64,000 bases of DNA from Chrysaora quinquecirrha (Eukaryota; Cnidaria; Scyphozoa; Semaeostomeae; Pelagiidae), in the NCBI GenBank assembly GCA_014526335.1, contig JACTAT010000203.1, positions 1 to 64,000 on the forward strand. The letters run 5' to 3'. This document shows positions 1 through 10,047 of the stretch, in pieces. How positions within the stretch are numbered: position 1 is the first letter of the stretch; each line of letters begins with the position of its first letter. Both the position numbers and the translations under genes were made by a program. The notes under the pieces were generated by a model that searched no databases, was not told the origin of the DNA, and was given only the letters and a program-made list of their open reading frames with translations.

Positions 1-185
1 CTGATAATTTTGGTAAATGCTGGAATTGTTTTAGCGTAATTTGGCTTGTGGTATACCAGATATGTTATTTTACTAACTCAATTTGTTCTTTCCTTAGTGA
101 CATTATGATGTCACCAGTGAGATCGAGGAATACTGCATCTCGGGCAAATTTTTTCTGAGTTGGAACTTATGAGACGGAAGTCGCT

Positions 186-835
186 TTATGGTCCTTCGTC
201 ATGTTTCGCTTGTCTCCCTTCCATTTTAGCTGGTCTCTCGCAGTGTAGAGGCCTGAATCCTTTTTTCAGTTTATTCACTCTCTGTTGCATGTGGCAACCT
301 TTACATTCGATGACACCAACACTCCCTTCCACCTCTAAAGATTTTCGACATTTCAAACATAGCTTCGATTTCTGACATTTCAACATCAACTTAAGACATC
401 AACAGTTTCTGTTCCCAATCCAAACCCTTCTACCACAGCAACCTCTCCTTCTATACCTCCTACCTCTCTTATCCCCCAAACTCAACACTTAAACTTATAG
501 TTTCAGTTTTTGGGTCCCTCCAAGCCTTTGCATCAGTAAACTCGCATGTCTTATTCACTTGAACCTCCTTTCCAGAATCATCCCCAAAAGACACCTTTAC
601 CGAACCTTCCTCGTCTGCTATAACTCCATCTACCCTGACCTTTTTTTCCAAATTTGGTCCCAATCTTCTTCTCACCTGAAAGCGCCATTACCTTCCCACT
701 CACTGCAACAACCTGCCCCACAATCAAATCTTCCGCCCTGTTACATTTTATTCTCAATAACATGGGTAAATATTCAAAATTTACTGTTATTTCCTGCAAA
801 GGGCTCCCAATCACAACAGCCAAGCTGTTTTCCAC
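186..835 (-). pseudogene. RPA-like OB-fold / zinc-ribbon protein, broken
   Basis: Three minus-strand open segments in different frames read in order as parts of one protein. Positions 835-578 carry an OB-fold-like stretch containing VSGKVMALSGEKKIG. Positions 675-469 continue with DGVIADEEGSVKVSFGDD, typical of the next OB strands. Positions 389-186 carry a zinc ribbon, CLKC then CKGC, of the kind that closes replication protein A-like OB domains. The frame changes near 650 and there is a stop near 469, so this is probably a decayed gene; an intron could explain the second break. RPA-like proteins bind single-stranded DNA. The same architecture is repeated in other invertebrate genomes, possibly carried by mobile elements (from memory, not checked). 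Assignment to the fold is moderately supported; function and intactness are not. Confidence 0.42.
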
Positions 836-1977
836 TTTTTTAAATTTCTGCCCCTGTGGTTGGAATATGATCGTTGATCTTAAAATTGAGTTGGTATGCG
901 CACTTTTTTATTTGACTGCCTTTTGTAGCTTTGAAGAAATGGACCTGATCTCTTCCTTGTTCAATGTTTGTCAAGGTGACGGCATCAACCGTACAGTACG
1001 TTGATGTTCTTGAAAATACGGCCTAAATTGTTTGTTGTGCTTTAGCATTACTCTGCTAGTTAATTGGTCCTTTCGGGAAGTTTTGACGTGGACATCATAA
1101 TACGTGTTTCCAGAAGCACTTGTTTGCTTATCTGTTATGTGGGTGATGTATCCCGAATATTCATGTTTCTATTTCCAGTATGCAGCCGGGATATTCTTCG
1201 TACTTTACGAACGTGAACATGCTTGCAATTTCTTTCTTGGTAGCTCTGTTGTTTATATCTATTGAATCGTTGTCTGTGTAGAATGCTTCACGTCTTGGTT
1301 GTGACAGACAGACGTTTCGATGTTTGTCCTTGTTGGTTATGCAGGAACCAAACGCACTGTTGCCGATGAGTTTGGCTGAAATACATAAATGAATAATATC
1401 GTCAAAATTAGAATTAATATTTACATTAAATAATTGTCCTCCTTCTATGGATTCACAGAAGGCAAGATGCCTCTCTTTTGATCTTTCGTTGCATGATGGG
1501 CTACCTTATTTTTCTTTTCCAAAATTGATTTTCTTGATTGCTCGTTTACATGATAAATCCAGTTACTTTTCTTACGCTTATAAGTGCAAAACTTTTGTGC
1601 AAGTGCATTGTATGCTAGTCGTAGTGGTGCAAAATTGTTACATAAAAAAAGTGCTCTAAAACTAAACTAGTTAAAAAATTGGCTCGTTTGATAATTATCA
1701 AATCTCTTTGACAATGATCAGACTTTATGCCAAAAACAAAACATAAGCTTTCTTTAATGACTTGATGCAATAATGTGCGTTTAAATGTATGAGAACCAAA
1801 TAAAAATGCAACGTGCCAAATCAAAAATACATTGAAAGGGTGATCTTCGCATTTACTAAGTACTGATGTGTTACAATTAAAAATAAAAGAAAAATTATTA
1901 TTGGTCATTAAATTAATCAAAAAACATTCTATACATTTGTCATCGGTTTTGTCGTTATCTTCGCACCAGGCGAAACA
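836..1977. other. No recognisable gene
   Basis: AT-rich sequence with short open frames on both strands, none of which shows a domain, splice pattern or biased composition that I recognise. It separates the RPA-like relic from the Rep gene. Confidence 0.5.
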
Positions 1978-2898
1978 TTATCTTTCATTAATAAAGGCTC
2001 TGAATACATCATTATCTAAATCTTTAATACACCAGCGATCACGTGATAATTTGGTCTCGTCTGGTGCGAAATTAGCAAAACAAATGACATGTGGTATATT
2101 ATAAATACGCATGCAACTTTCATATTTAGAATTGAAGAATCTACCGTTTTTGAGTTCTTCTATAATGTTGTAGTTCACTTGTTCTTCTTGTGAGCGGCTG
2201 AAATCAAATACAACAATTGGCTGGCCTTGATATCCGAATTTGATGTCATTACTTTTTCCATTTGTAGTGACGAAGGCGTCTTTCATGACTGCCCAGTATG
2301 TAGCAAGCCAACTTTTGCCTTTATTGCCAGTTGTGTCCCAGATCCAGTATACTCTGCGCTTATGGGGCTCTTCGTCTACTGCTCTGCTCATCCATCTTTG
2401 CCAAGGCCGTAGTTCTGCATTTTCGAGCTCTGCTTTCAATCTTTTCTTCGTTCTTTCCTCTTTTATGGCGTGTGCTGCTTGGCGACAATGGTTTCTATAC
2501 TGAACATAACCTTCGTGTTCGTTAACCAGCTTCTCTTCGTCTTTTCCGTTCAGAATCTGATTTGTTATTTCTGCCAAGTCTGTTCTTTGCCCAGATGTCT
2601 GCAGTTGCCCCTCTTCAACGTAATTCCCTTCTTTTTTGCAATACTCTGCAGCTTCTATTGGCTTTCCCCTTCTTTTCTCCAAATGGGCTCGATTTAGGCC
2701 TAACAGGTTCTGCACTTGATTTCCACGCTTCCTGGCCTTCATCTGCACAAATCCTTGTAAATGAGGAGTTCCATTCTCTCCCACTTCTCGCCCAATGACG
2801 ATATAGTTAACTATAGGCCTTGCACGTTCAATTATCGCCTCCAATTGGCCTTCTTCGTAGTTATTTAGAGTAAAACACCAGTCCTTAGCCGTGCCCAT
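1978..2898 (-). CDS. Endogenous CRESS-DNA virus-type replication initiator (Rep), full length
   Basis: An uninterrupted 306-codon frame with every hallmark of circovirus/nanovirus-like Rep proteins, which nick a circular ssDNA origin and unwind it for rolling-circle replication. The N-terminal HUH endonuclease half shows motif I CFTLNN (residues 8-13), motif II HLQGFVQ (46-52) and motif III YCKKE with the catalytic tyrosine at 86. The C-terminal superfamily 3 helicase half shows Walker A GNKGKS (191-196), Walker B VVFDF (229-233) and motif C around Asn276. Length is normal for the family. No capsid gene is visible nearby and the surroundings are ordinary host repeats, so this is probably an integrated viral copy or a domesticated gene. 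An intact frame in an integrated copy implies recent insertion or selection. Start chosen: the ATG gives the usual short lead to motif I. Confidence 0.9.
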   Translation of the reverse strand: MGTAKDWCFTLNNYEEGQLEAIIERARPIVNYIVIGREVGENGTPHLQGFVQMKARKRGNQVQNLLGLNRAHLEKRRGKPIEAAEYCKKEGNYVEEGQLQTSGQRTDLAEITNQILNGKDEEKLVNEHEGYVQYRNHCRQAAHAIKEERTKKRLKAELENAELRPWQRWMSRAVDEEPHKRRVYWIWDTTGNKGKSWLATYWAVMKDAFVTTNGKSNDIKFGYQGQPIVVFDFSRSQEEQVNYNIIEELKNGRFFNSKYESCMRIYNIPHVICFANFAPDETKLSRDRWCIKDLDNDVFRAFINER

Positions 2899-3097
2899 CT
2901 TGTAACTGACTGAAAAACGGTTATTCCGCGCCTAAATTCAAAAATACAATGGATTGCACCACAAACATTCCGATCTAATCCTCTTTCCGGTTGGAATGTG
3001 GAACGGAATTTCGGGGAACTTTTTTCGAAAACTTTGTCCTAGAGCGCTGAAAGTGGTACCATTCGATTCCTCTCGTCGAGCTGAGTCCGAAAATCGC
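2899..3097. promoter_or_regulatory. Region upstream of Rep; weak stem-loop candidate
   Basis: This is where a CRESS genome would carry its origin. The only hairpin I see pairs ACATTCC (2965-2971) with GGAATGT (2993-2999), seven base pairs around a 21-base loop. The loop lacks a canonical nonanucleotide such as TAGTATTAC, so origin identity is unsupported. Confidence 0.2.
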
Positions 3098-3100
3098 TAT

Positions 3101-3228
3101 GGTTACGCCCTATGATGGTCACGCCCACTGATAGGGTTTGTCCCTCGCCCCTCTGATGGTCCCGCCCATCTGATGGTCACGCCCCTGTGGCAAAGGGTTT
3201 GTCCCTCGCCCCTCTGATGGTCCCGCCC
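3101..3228 (+). repeat. Iteron-like GC-rich direct repeats beside Rep
   Basis: The motif GATGGTCACGCCC or GATGGTCCCGCCC occurs at 3114-3126, 3155-3167, 3172-3184 and 3216-3228, with a related GGTTACGCCC at 3101-3110. A longer unit with 'CAAAGGGTTTGTCCCTCGCC' is also duplicated. The block lies between the Rep 5' end and the partial second Rep copy. Rep-binding iterons occupy a comparable place in CRESS genomes, but these units are longer than typical iterons and could be a local minisatellite. Confidence 0.55.
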
Positions 3229-3254
3229 CTGTGGCAAAGGGTTTTCTGTTGCGT

Positions 3255-3494
3255 CCTTCATGACTGCCCAGTATGTAGCAAGCCAACTTTTGCCTTTATT
3301 GCCAGTTGTGTCCCATATCCAATATACGCGGCGCTTATGGGGCTCTTCTTCTACTGCTCTGCTCATCCATCTTTGCCAAGGCCTTAATTCTGCATTTTCC
3401 AGCTCTGCTTTCAATCTTTTCTTCGTTCTTTCCTCTTTTATGGCGTGTGCTGCTTGGCGACAATGGTTTCTATACTGAACATAACCTTCGTGTT
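3255..3494 (-). pseudogene. Partial second copy of Rep (helicase region)
   Basis: Closely matches 2283-2520 of the complete Rep gene with only a few substitutions, and equals about residues 127-206: the linker to the helicase plus the Walker A motif GNKGKS. The endonuclease half and the Walker B/motif C part are missing. One end runs into the GC-rich repeats, the other into unrelated AT-rich DNA. The frame stays open across the copied part but there is no ATG at its start. Both copies point the same way, as expected from a tandem or head-to-tail integration later rearranged, or from a local duplication. Confidence 0.85.
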
Positions 3495-3617
3495 AAATTA
3501 CTGAATACTTAACATCTCTTCTGTGTCTGGCTGTTCTGTTGAGCAGTTTATAGAACGTTTCCGTGCTTGCTGTGATGATGCTGGTGCTGGTGCTATGCCA
3601 GTGCTGGTGGTGATTGC

Positions 3618-4062
3618 TGTGGTTGTGATGATGATGATGTTGATGATGATGATGTCGGGTGCGATTGTAAAATGCTTAAAAGTGATGATGAAGACGATAT
3701 CGATGATAATGATGTTGATGTTGACGTTGAGATTGCTTGGAATGAGGATGGTGCTGCTGATGATGCTGGTGATGACGATGATGATGTCGGGTGCGATTGT
3801 ATAATGTTGAAAAGTGATGATGAAGACGATATCGATGATAATGATGTTGATGTTGACGTTGAGATTGCTTGGAATGAGGACGGTGCTGCTGATGATGCTG
3901 GTTATGACAATGATGATGTCGGGTGCGATTGTATAATGTTGAAAAGTGATGATGAAGACGATATCGATGATAATGATGTTTATGTTGATGTTGAGATTGC
4001 TTGGAATGAGAACTGTGCTGTTGATGATGGTGGTGATGACGATGATAGTGTTGTTTGTGCTG
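3618..4062 (+). repeat. 132-bp tandem repeat, acidic when translated
   Basis: Units start at 3672, 3804 and 3936, with a partial unit before them. In the + frame from 3672 to 4184 each gives 44 residues beginning MLKSDDEDDIDDND, then alternating Asp/Val, EIAWNE and VGCDC. The frame is open for 170 codons and ends in a non-repetitive tail (to 4184). The opposite strand reads as His/Gln-rich. I do not recognise a protein family. It may be a coding exon of an unknown acidic protein or a minisatellite that happens to be open; a period divisible by three keeps any frame open. Confidence 0.7.
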
Positions 4063-4184
4063 CTGCTGGTGATTGTGGTGCATTAAATGATGATGTTAAA
4101 AAATTAGCCATCCATCTGCTCCAGTCCTCTTCTTGCAAACCAAAATCGTTCTCTGAAGATGTATATATCGCCATCGTCAACTAA

Positions 4185-6600
4185 TCAACCATCTACGTAA
4201 CGTATCCGTAAACGTTTTGTTCGTTTGTTCAACACTACATTCATTTTTTACCTATCAACTTGCTTTATCTGCTATGCTAGATAAATTGCTTCCCAATGAG
4301 ATGATAATTCACAATCGTTTTTGACATTGAATGTATTTATCACAGTAGGTTCTGGTAGAGTATCTTGTGCATAAAACGTGCTAGGCCCAAGATATTCCTT
4401 AAATAAATATAGTTGACGTGGACAGGAAAATTCACCCAGAACATTTCTCTCCAACCCTCCCAATTATAATGAATAGGCGCTCCATTACGGATATTGATAC
4501 GTTTACGTTTCCACTTCATCCACTACATCCTCAAGTACCCTCGTACATCCTCAAATACCCTACCTCTAAACAAGCCCCCCCTTGAATAAGCCCCACCGCA
4601 TAATTAATTTATGCAAATAAACCCTCCCCTTGAATAAGCTCCCATGGGAAATTATTTGAAGGCCTTATGAATTTGTTTTTACCTATAATATATCGTTCAA
4701 CTAATTAAAACATTGAAAAGTTAGTGCTGACAGGTTTTGCTATGAATTCAACCTATAATCAGCCATTGCCTGTTGGCAAGAAGCTGATTTTAGAATACAG
4801 ATAAGGTTGTCTGTTTTGCTCTGCTATTCTGTCGAAAACACACTGGAACTATGGAACTTTGAAATAGTCCTCCGCTGAAATAGGCCCCCAACATAAAGTT
4901 GATGTTTGCAAATAAGCTCTTATTTGAGGTAGTTCATCAAGTTCAAATTTTAATTTTCAATTTAGTTTTTCTTACCATATATATATTTGCCTTATTTCAC
5001 TGACCAAACAAATTCACAGTTTAAATTTCTTTTCAGATCACATTAGGTTTATCATTGACTTTGTCCATATCATAAGACTTGGAGTAAAAAAATTTTGTTT
5101 TTACTTTGGCAATACCGTGATAATGAATGTTTTTGTTGGTTTTTATAAATCACCTTTTCCAATTTTTTGATTGAAGAAGTTGTTTCTATTGAACTATCTT
5201 TCAAATACCCCTAAAAAAGAGAAATTTTCAAACGATTGGCCTTAGCTTTGAGCTGAAATCACTGACATAGATTCTGACTCATTCCCCGATCCCAAAAGTA
5301 ACGAAATTTCAAATCGAAATACAGCATGCTGTGTTCCAAATCCTACTGTATATACTTTAAGGTGGAATTTTTAATTGTATTGTATAACGTAAATGCAATC
5401 TTTTAATACAATGCTACTAGGTCAGCTTTCGTAACCAAGTTTTGTTTTGCATATATTGCATAATTAGTGTTTGTTAAGTGTATATACATTGACATGTTCG
5501 AAGAGAAATTTCATTTGTTGGTTTTTACAGAATTAATTTACGTTTCCATTAAAATACAGTTATATCTCTAAAGCAGACGGTTTGACAACAAGTTTTTGGA
5601 TGAGAACACTTAGCTTCAATTTCAGCCTGCCAGTTTCTTATTTTGAAGCCTTGAAGTGATTTTTAATCAACTTACCACCCCTTACCCTTATCAAGCAAAT
5701 TATTAAAATGCTTTTCCCCGCATGGGCTTCATGCTGGTGAGCTTTCATTTCTGTATCTCAAATAGTTTCAGTGATGGAAAAAATTTTGGCTCAAATTCCA
5801 GCGTGATGTTTCTTACAAACGTTGTTCTTAAAAAACATATACAGATTTAAAATATTTTCTTATGGGATTTTGAAACTGGGAATGAAAACATGCTTTACCT
5901 ATATCTTGTGGTATCTGCTAGAGATAGTTGACTGTATTTCAATGAATCCTAGTTATTCTCTAATAAAAGGGACAAATTGTGGACAGCTTTGGCTATGGTC
6001 AAACAAATTACACTGTCCATACAATAAATCTGAAGGCAGCAATTTTGGAATATTCATACACTTTGTACGTTTTTTCACAAAGAAAATAAATTCCTTTGGT
6101 GGACATAACTTGCCCCTTTGATCACTGCATTCTGTTTCATGCGAATCTAATATTTTTATACTTTATAGATGTGTAAATGTACATGAATATGTTAATGTTT
6201 ATTTGGAGTGAATTTTTTAATGTAGCGAAATATTTAGCTGTCTACAGATTATTGTACTATATGAACTTCAGAAACGATTCTAGGATTTATTATTATTGCC
6301 GTTGAAGCATAAAAGGATTCATTATTTTGTATTATTAATCTATTTTCAACAATTTTTAATAAAATATTGATAAAAATCATCAAGCAGTGTAATTGAGAAA
6401 TATTCTCTGAAATGAATTGTACAGTCATTCTTAAAAGATGAATATGGTATGATATTGAAGAGAATTATGCATTGTCATTTTTGATTTCACAGCTGTAATA
6501 TACGTACACTGCCACCCAAATTTTGAAATATTTTACAAGCACCAAAAAGTTTATTAGAAAAACTAGGTTGAGCAATTCATACATATATCTTCTTTTTCAA
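4185..6600. other. No recognisable gene
   Basis: AT-rich DNA without a coding segment I can support. Around 4560-4650 and 4860-4920 are C-rich stretches of the 'GAATAAGCCCC' kind, which recur near 12290-12380 and 27010-27110 and look like fragments of one dispersed repeat. Confidence 0.5.
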
Positions 6601-6611
6601 TTTGATTGCCA

Positions 6612-6745
6612 AAATTGGCGTTGTGACGTCCTCTGCAAAGCACCAAATTAGCGTTGTAAGGTCTCTTGCAAAGCCACAAATTAGTGTTGTAAGGTCTCTT
6701 GCAAAACCACAAATTAGTGTTGTAAGTTCTCCTGCAAAGCCACAA
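6612..6745 (+). repeat. 33-bp tandem repeat, about four units
   Basis: Four copies of a 33-bp unit built on GTTGTAAGGTCTCTTGCAAA and CCACAAATTAGT. The period is a multiple of three, so both strands stay open (11-residue repeats), which explains the short open frames here. Confidence 0.8.
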
Positions 6746-7062
6746 CAATTCACCAAAATCAAAGGTAAGTATGGTGTCACATATAATATGACTAGCCAAT
6801 GAGAAAAATGTAGGAAAATTCCTAAATTTGGCTTTGTTACCTTTTAGTTTTCTGCTAAGCATTAAATTCCAAAAAAAATTACAAAAATTTATATGTAAAA
6901 AAATCAATGTGGCGCCAAATAATGCCTGGTCAACAAGTTAGCGTTAATTGAATTTGGTTTCGATATTTTTGAAAATTAAAAAATGTCAAAAGAATTAAAA
7001 GCTGGTTGCAGCGCCACAAAATGTCAGTTTTATGTATAAGATTAGATTAATCCATAGTGTGG

Positions 7063-7790
7063 TAATTATTGTGCAACGCAGGTCATTGCAGTGCCACATA
7101 CAATGCAAAATTGATTGGTAAGTGTGGAAATTCTTAAATATGTCTTATTGTAGTGGTCTTCTGCACATCTATCAAAATTTCAATCAATTTACAGTGCAAC
7201 GCAGGTGACACTGTGGTAATTATTGTGCAACGCAGGTCATTGCAGTGCCACATACAATGCAAAATTGATTGGTAAGTGTGGAAATTCTTAAATATGTCTT
7301 ATTGTAGTGGTCTTCTGCACATCTATCAAAATTTCAATCAATTTACAGTGCAACGCAGGTGACACTGCAGTGCCACATACTGCAAGAGTGATTGGCACGT
7401 GTGGAAATTCTTCCATTGGCCTTAATAAAGAGTTATTCTGCGCAGCTATCAAAGTAAAATAAAATTACTGTGCAATGCAGGTCATTGCAGTGCCACATAC
7501 TGCAATATTGATAGGTCAGTTAGTGCTGAAATTCTTCTATGTGCCTTATTGTAGCGATCTTCTTCAAAACTATCAAAAGTTAAATCAAATTGCAGTCCAA
7601 CAAAGGTCATTGCAATGCCACATACTGCAATATTGATAGGTCAGTAAGTGCTGAAATTCTTCTTGTAGCGATCTTCTTCAACACTATCAAAAGTTAAATC
7701 AAATTACAGTGAAACAAAGGTCATTGCAATGCCACATACTGCAATATTGATTGATAAGTGTTGAAACTCTTCCATAGTAGAGGTCTTCTG
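7063..7790 (+). repeat. Tandem repeat with exon-like unit (Cys/His-rich)
   Basis: Six to seven units of roughly 120-150 bp. Each has a core TGCAACGCAGGTCATTGCAG followed by TGCCACATACTGCAA. In several units TTACAG precedes the core and GTAAGT or similar follows it, as acceptor and donor sites would. The core translates as CNAGHCSATYCNID. The first two units are almost identical over about 150 bp. A related degenerate unit lies near 8505-8540. No continuous gene can be built from them. Confidence 0.65.
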
Positions 7791-7807
7791 CAACACTACC
7801 ACAGTTT

Positions 7808-8176
7808 TTGTAAAGAACCACTATATAAGGAACCTACTTGTAGAAGGTCAAAAATTTCCAAATAACTTCTACTAATAAAAAGATAGGGATCGCTAAGGAT
7901 CTTTTCAATTTTGAATATTTTTACCAATGCAAACAATCGAGAAAAAGGAAGCCGGAAACTCGCGTGAATTGTGTTACGCTTGTATCAAACGTTTACTTAA
8001 GTATTTTAAAGCTTTGCTCACATACAATTGCTCTTTATCATTTTATGACACCAAATATGCATTATAGAGTTAAGGAACTAATAAGGAACTTTGATCAAAA
8101 ATGGTCCGAAAAATAAGGAAGTTTTGGAACAGACCTTGAGGATAGGTGTTTTTTTATATAATTAAAAGCGTGTAAA
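7808..8176. mobile_element. Inverted-repeat element, family A copy 1
   Basis: Begins with '...AAGAACCACTATATAAGGAACC' and ends with a variant of AAAAGCGTGTA. The best-preserved copy is at 13443-13847. Inner sequence is rich in 'AAGGAACTTTT'. It encodes no protein and is a MITE-like non-autonomous DNA transposon. Confidence 0.6.
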
Positions 8177-8242
8177 GAAACTTGTATGCTGTGTTACGTA
8201 GGAAAGATTTTTTCGGCTTAAAAACAGTTTCACTTTTTGAAG

Positions 8243-8330
8243 GCTTAGGGCTTGAGCTTCCTCTACCCCCAAAAACGGTCTATGGTAACATGGGCAGTAC
8301 TTTTATCCAAGAAAGAAAATTTTGATTTTT
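8243..8330 (+). pseudogene. Dead duplicate of PXK exon 4
   Basis: Closely matches the PXK exon at 11839-11928 that encodes the end of the PX domain: GAGCTTCCTCTACC, then TTTTATCCAAGAAAGAAAA. A one-base deletion near its start creates a TAG, and the 3' splice-donor end is degraded. It sits 1.8 kb upstream of PXK exon 1. No neighbouring PXK exon is recognisable around it. Confidence 0.75.
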
Positions 8331-8743
8331 GGTGAGGCATTTATATTAGCAATCTTTGTTAAACTTTTCGAATTTCACTTTCTTCGAACCTCCACAAATT
8401 TCTTGTAAAACATGACAAGAGTTTTCTTCTCTTTAAGTTATCCACCAGACAAGTATGAAATCATCATTACAGTTTGCCATAAGCCATAAATAATTTGAAA
8501 GGATTACAGATCAATGCAGTGCGACATACTGTAATGGTAAGTTTTTTTGGGCCAGTATTTAAACTTTCTTAGATATTTCATGTTTTCAGTACCAAAACTT
8601 TCTTGTGACTTTCTTTGCAAAAATTTTGGAATGCAGTGTTTCTGCGAATGCACAGTTAAGGCACTGTATACATTGCACAAATACAACATTTTCCATAGAA
8701 AATAATCATAAGACCCATTTAACAGCAAGATGAACGACTGAAC

Positions 8744-9068
8744 AGAAGAGCGAAAATAATTTGTGTTGACATTCAAAAGGGTTATGATTCGCTTTTCAAG
8801 TCTTGGCAGAAGGAAGATGACTGCAGCTCAAAACAAAAACATAAGCATTGTCGGCTTTGCGAGAAAGCCTTCTGCACGCCATATGAATGTCGCCGCCACT
8901 TCGACGAAACCCATGCAAGCCGTGCAGTGGAAGTTTAAATGGCAAAGAAAATCAACAAAGATCTCATTACCACTGTCCTAGTTGTGAACAATCAAAACTG
9001 AACAGAGAGCCATTCTTGAAACACATAAAGCAGCGTAAAGATGGAAAATTCATTACTGCAGCAGATAG
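8744..9068 (+). pseudogene. C2H2-type zinc-finger fragment, frameshifted
   Basis: One frame (about 8744-8938) encodes HCRLCEKAF, CRRHFDETH and then a stop: a C-x2-C...H-x4-H finger after a charged lead. A second finger-like piece, HCPSCEQSKLNREPFLKHIK, follows at about 8971-9030 in a different frame. The frame change and the intervening stop suggest a decayed gene or an unrecognised intron. The spacing resembles the fingers of the intact gene at 47728-48831, so the two may belong to one family (inference). A related non-coding flank recurs at 9507-9580, so the segment may be part of a dispersed repeat. Confidence 0.45.
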
Positions 9069-10047
9069 TAAGTCAAGGGTATATCTTATTCCCTTTATAT
9101 ATTATGATTACCCGTGTTTACCCATGGTTACCCTTGCTAAATCCATATAAAATGCAGATAGAATCATGGTTACCCGTACGTTCTCCGCTCTGTACAATGT
9201 ATGCATGGATAGAACCGTTCGTCGAACATAACAGAGCAGCGTCATAAATTAAGGGTGTGGTTTCTAGGCGTGTAATTTTTCGACTTTCATTGGACTTATA
9301 TGCTCCTTGAGCGTTGAATGGGAATTTAAGTGAGAAATCGATATTTTTAGCACCTTTTTGAAAACTCAAGTTCCTCTCCAAAAATGTTCTGAAGACAATC
9401 TTAGACAAAATATTTGGAACAAGGCCTTCTTTCCAAGGAATACGGCCTATTCCACTGAGCAGAACTATTTACGCTCCAATATATTTTGTCAAAGTTTTTT
9501 GGTGACATTTTCCATAGGAAAATAATCATTTGACTCGTTTAATAGCAAGATAAACGACTAAACATGAACAAAGAAGCGAAAATAACATACAGAACACTGA
9601 AAGTGAAACTAAAGTTTCAAGAATCCAGTATTGAACTTTTTGTTCTTAAGATGTTGCGCACTATAAACCACTTTCTATTAAAAATCGTGTATAAGGCATG
9701 CCTATCATCATTACCGTGACATTTTTGGGAACAGAGTTTTTTCTAGAGCTAAAGTGGAGCTTAAAGCCCCGAGCTTTGATGCGAATAAGATGATGTTGTT
9801 CGGGTTGAAAATTTTCCAAAAATTTATACAGCAAACTGATCCTTCATTAGCAATGTTAAAACGATTCCTACAGAAGAGTCCAGTCTGCCAGTCCGGCCAA
9901 TCCGTTTTTTAGCTCGCACTCTCGCACGCTACTTCACATGAATTCATCATGTGACAAAGAGTGACATCACACTACTACAAACCAGGAACCATTCAGGACT
10001 TGAAAGAATTTGTCATAAGCATGGAAAATTGCTGAAATTTGGCAGAA

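Noticed and set aside
2965..2999. Stem-loop as a Rep replication origin
   Set aside because: Only seven base pairs and no recognisable nonanucleotide in the loop; could be chance in AT-rich DNA.
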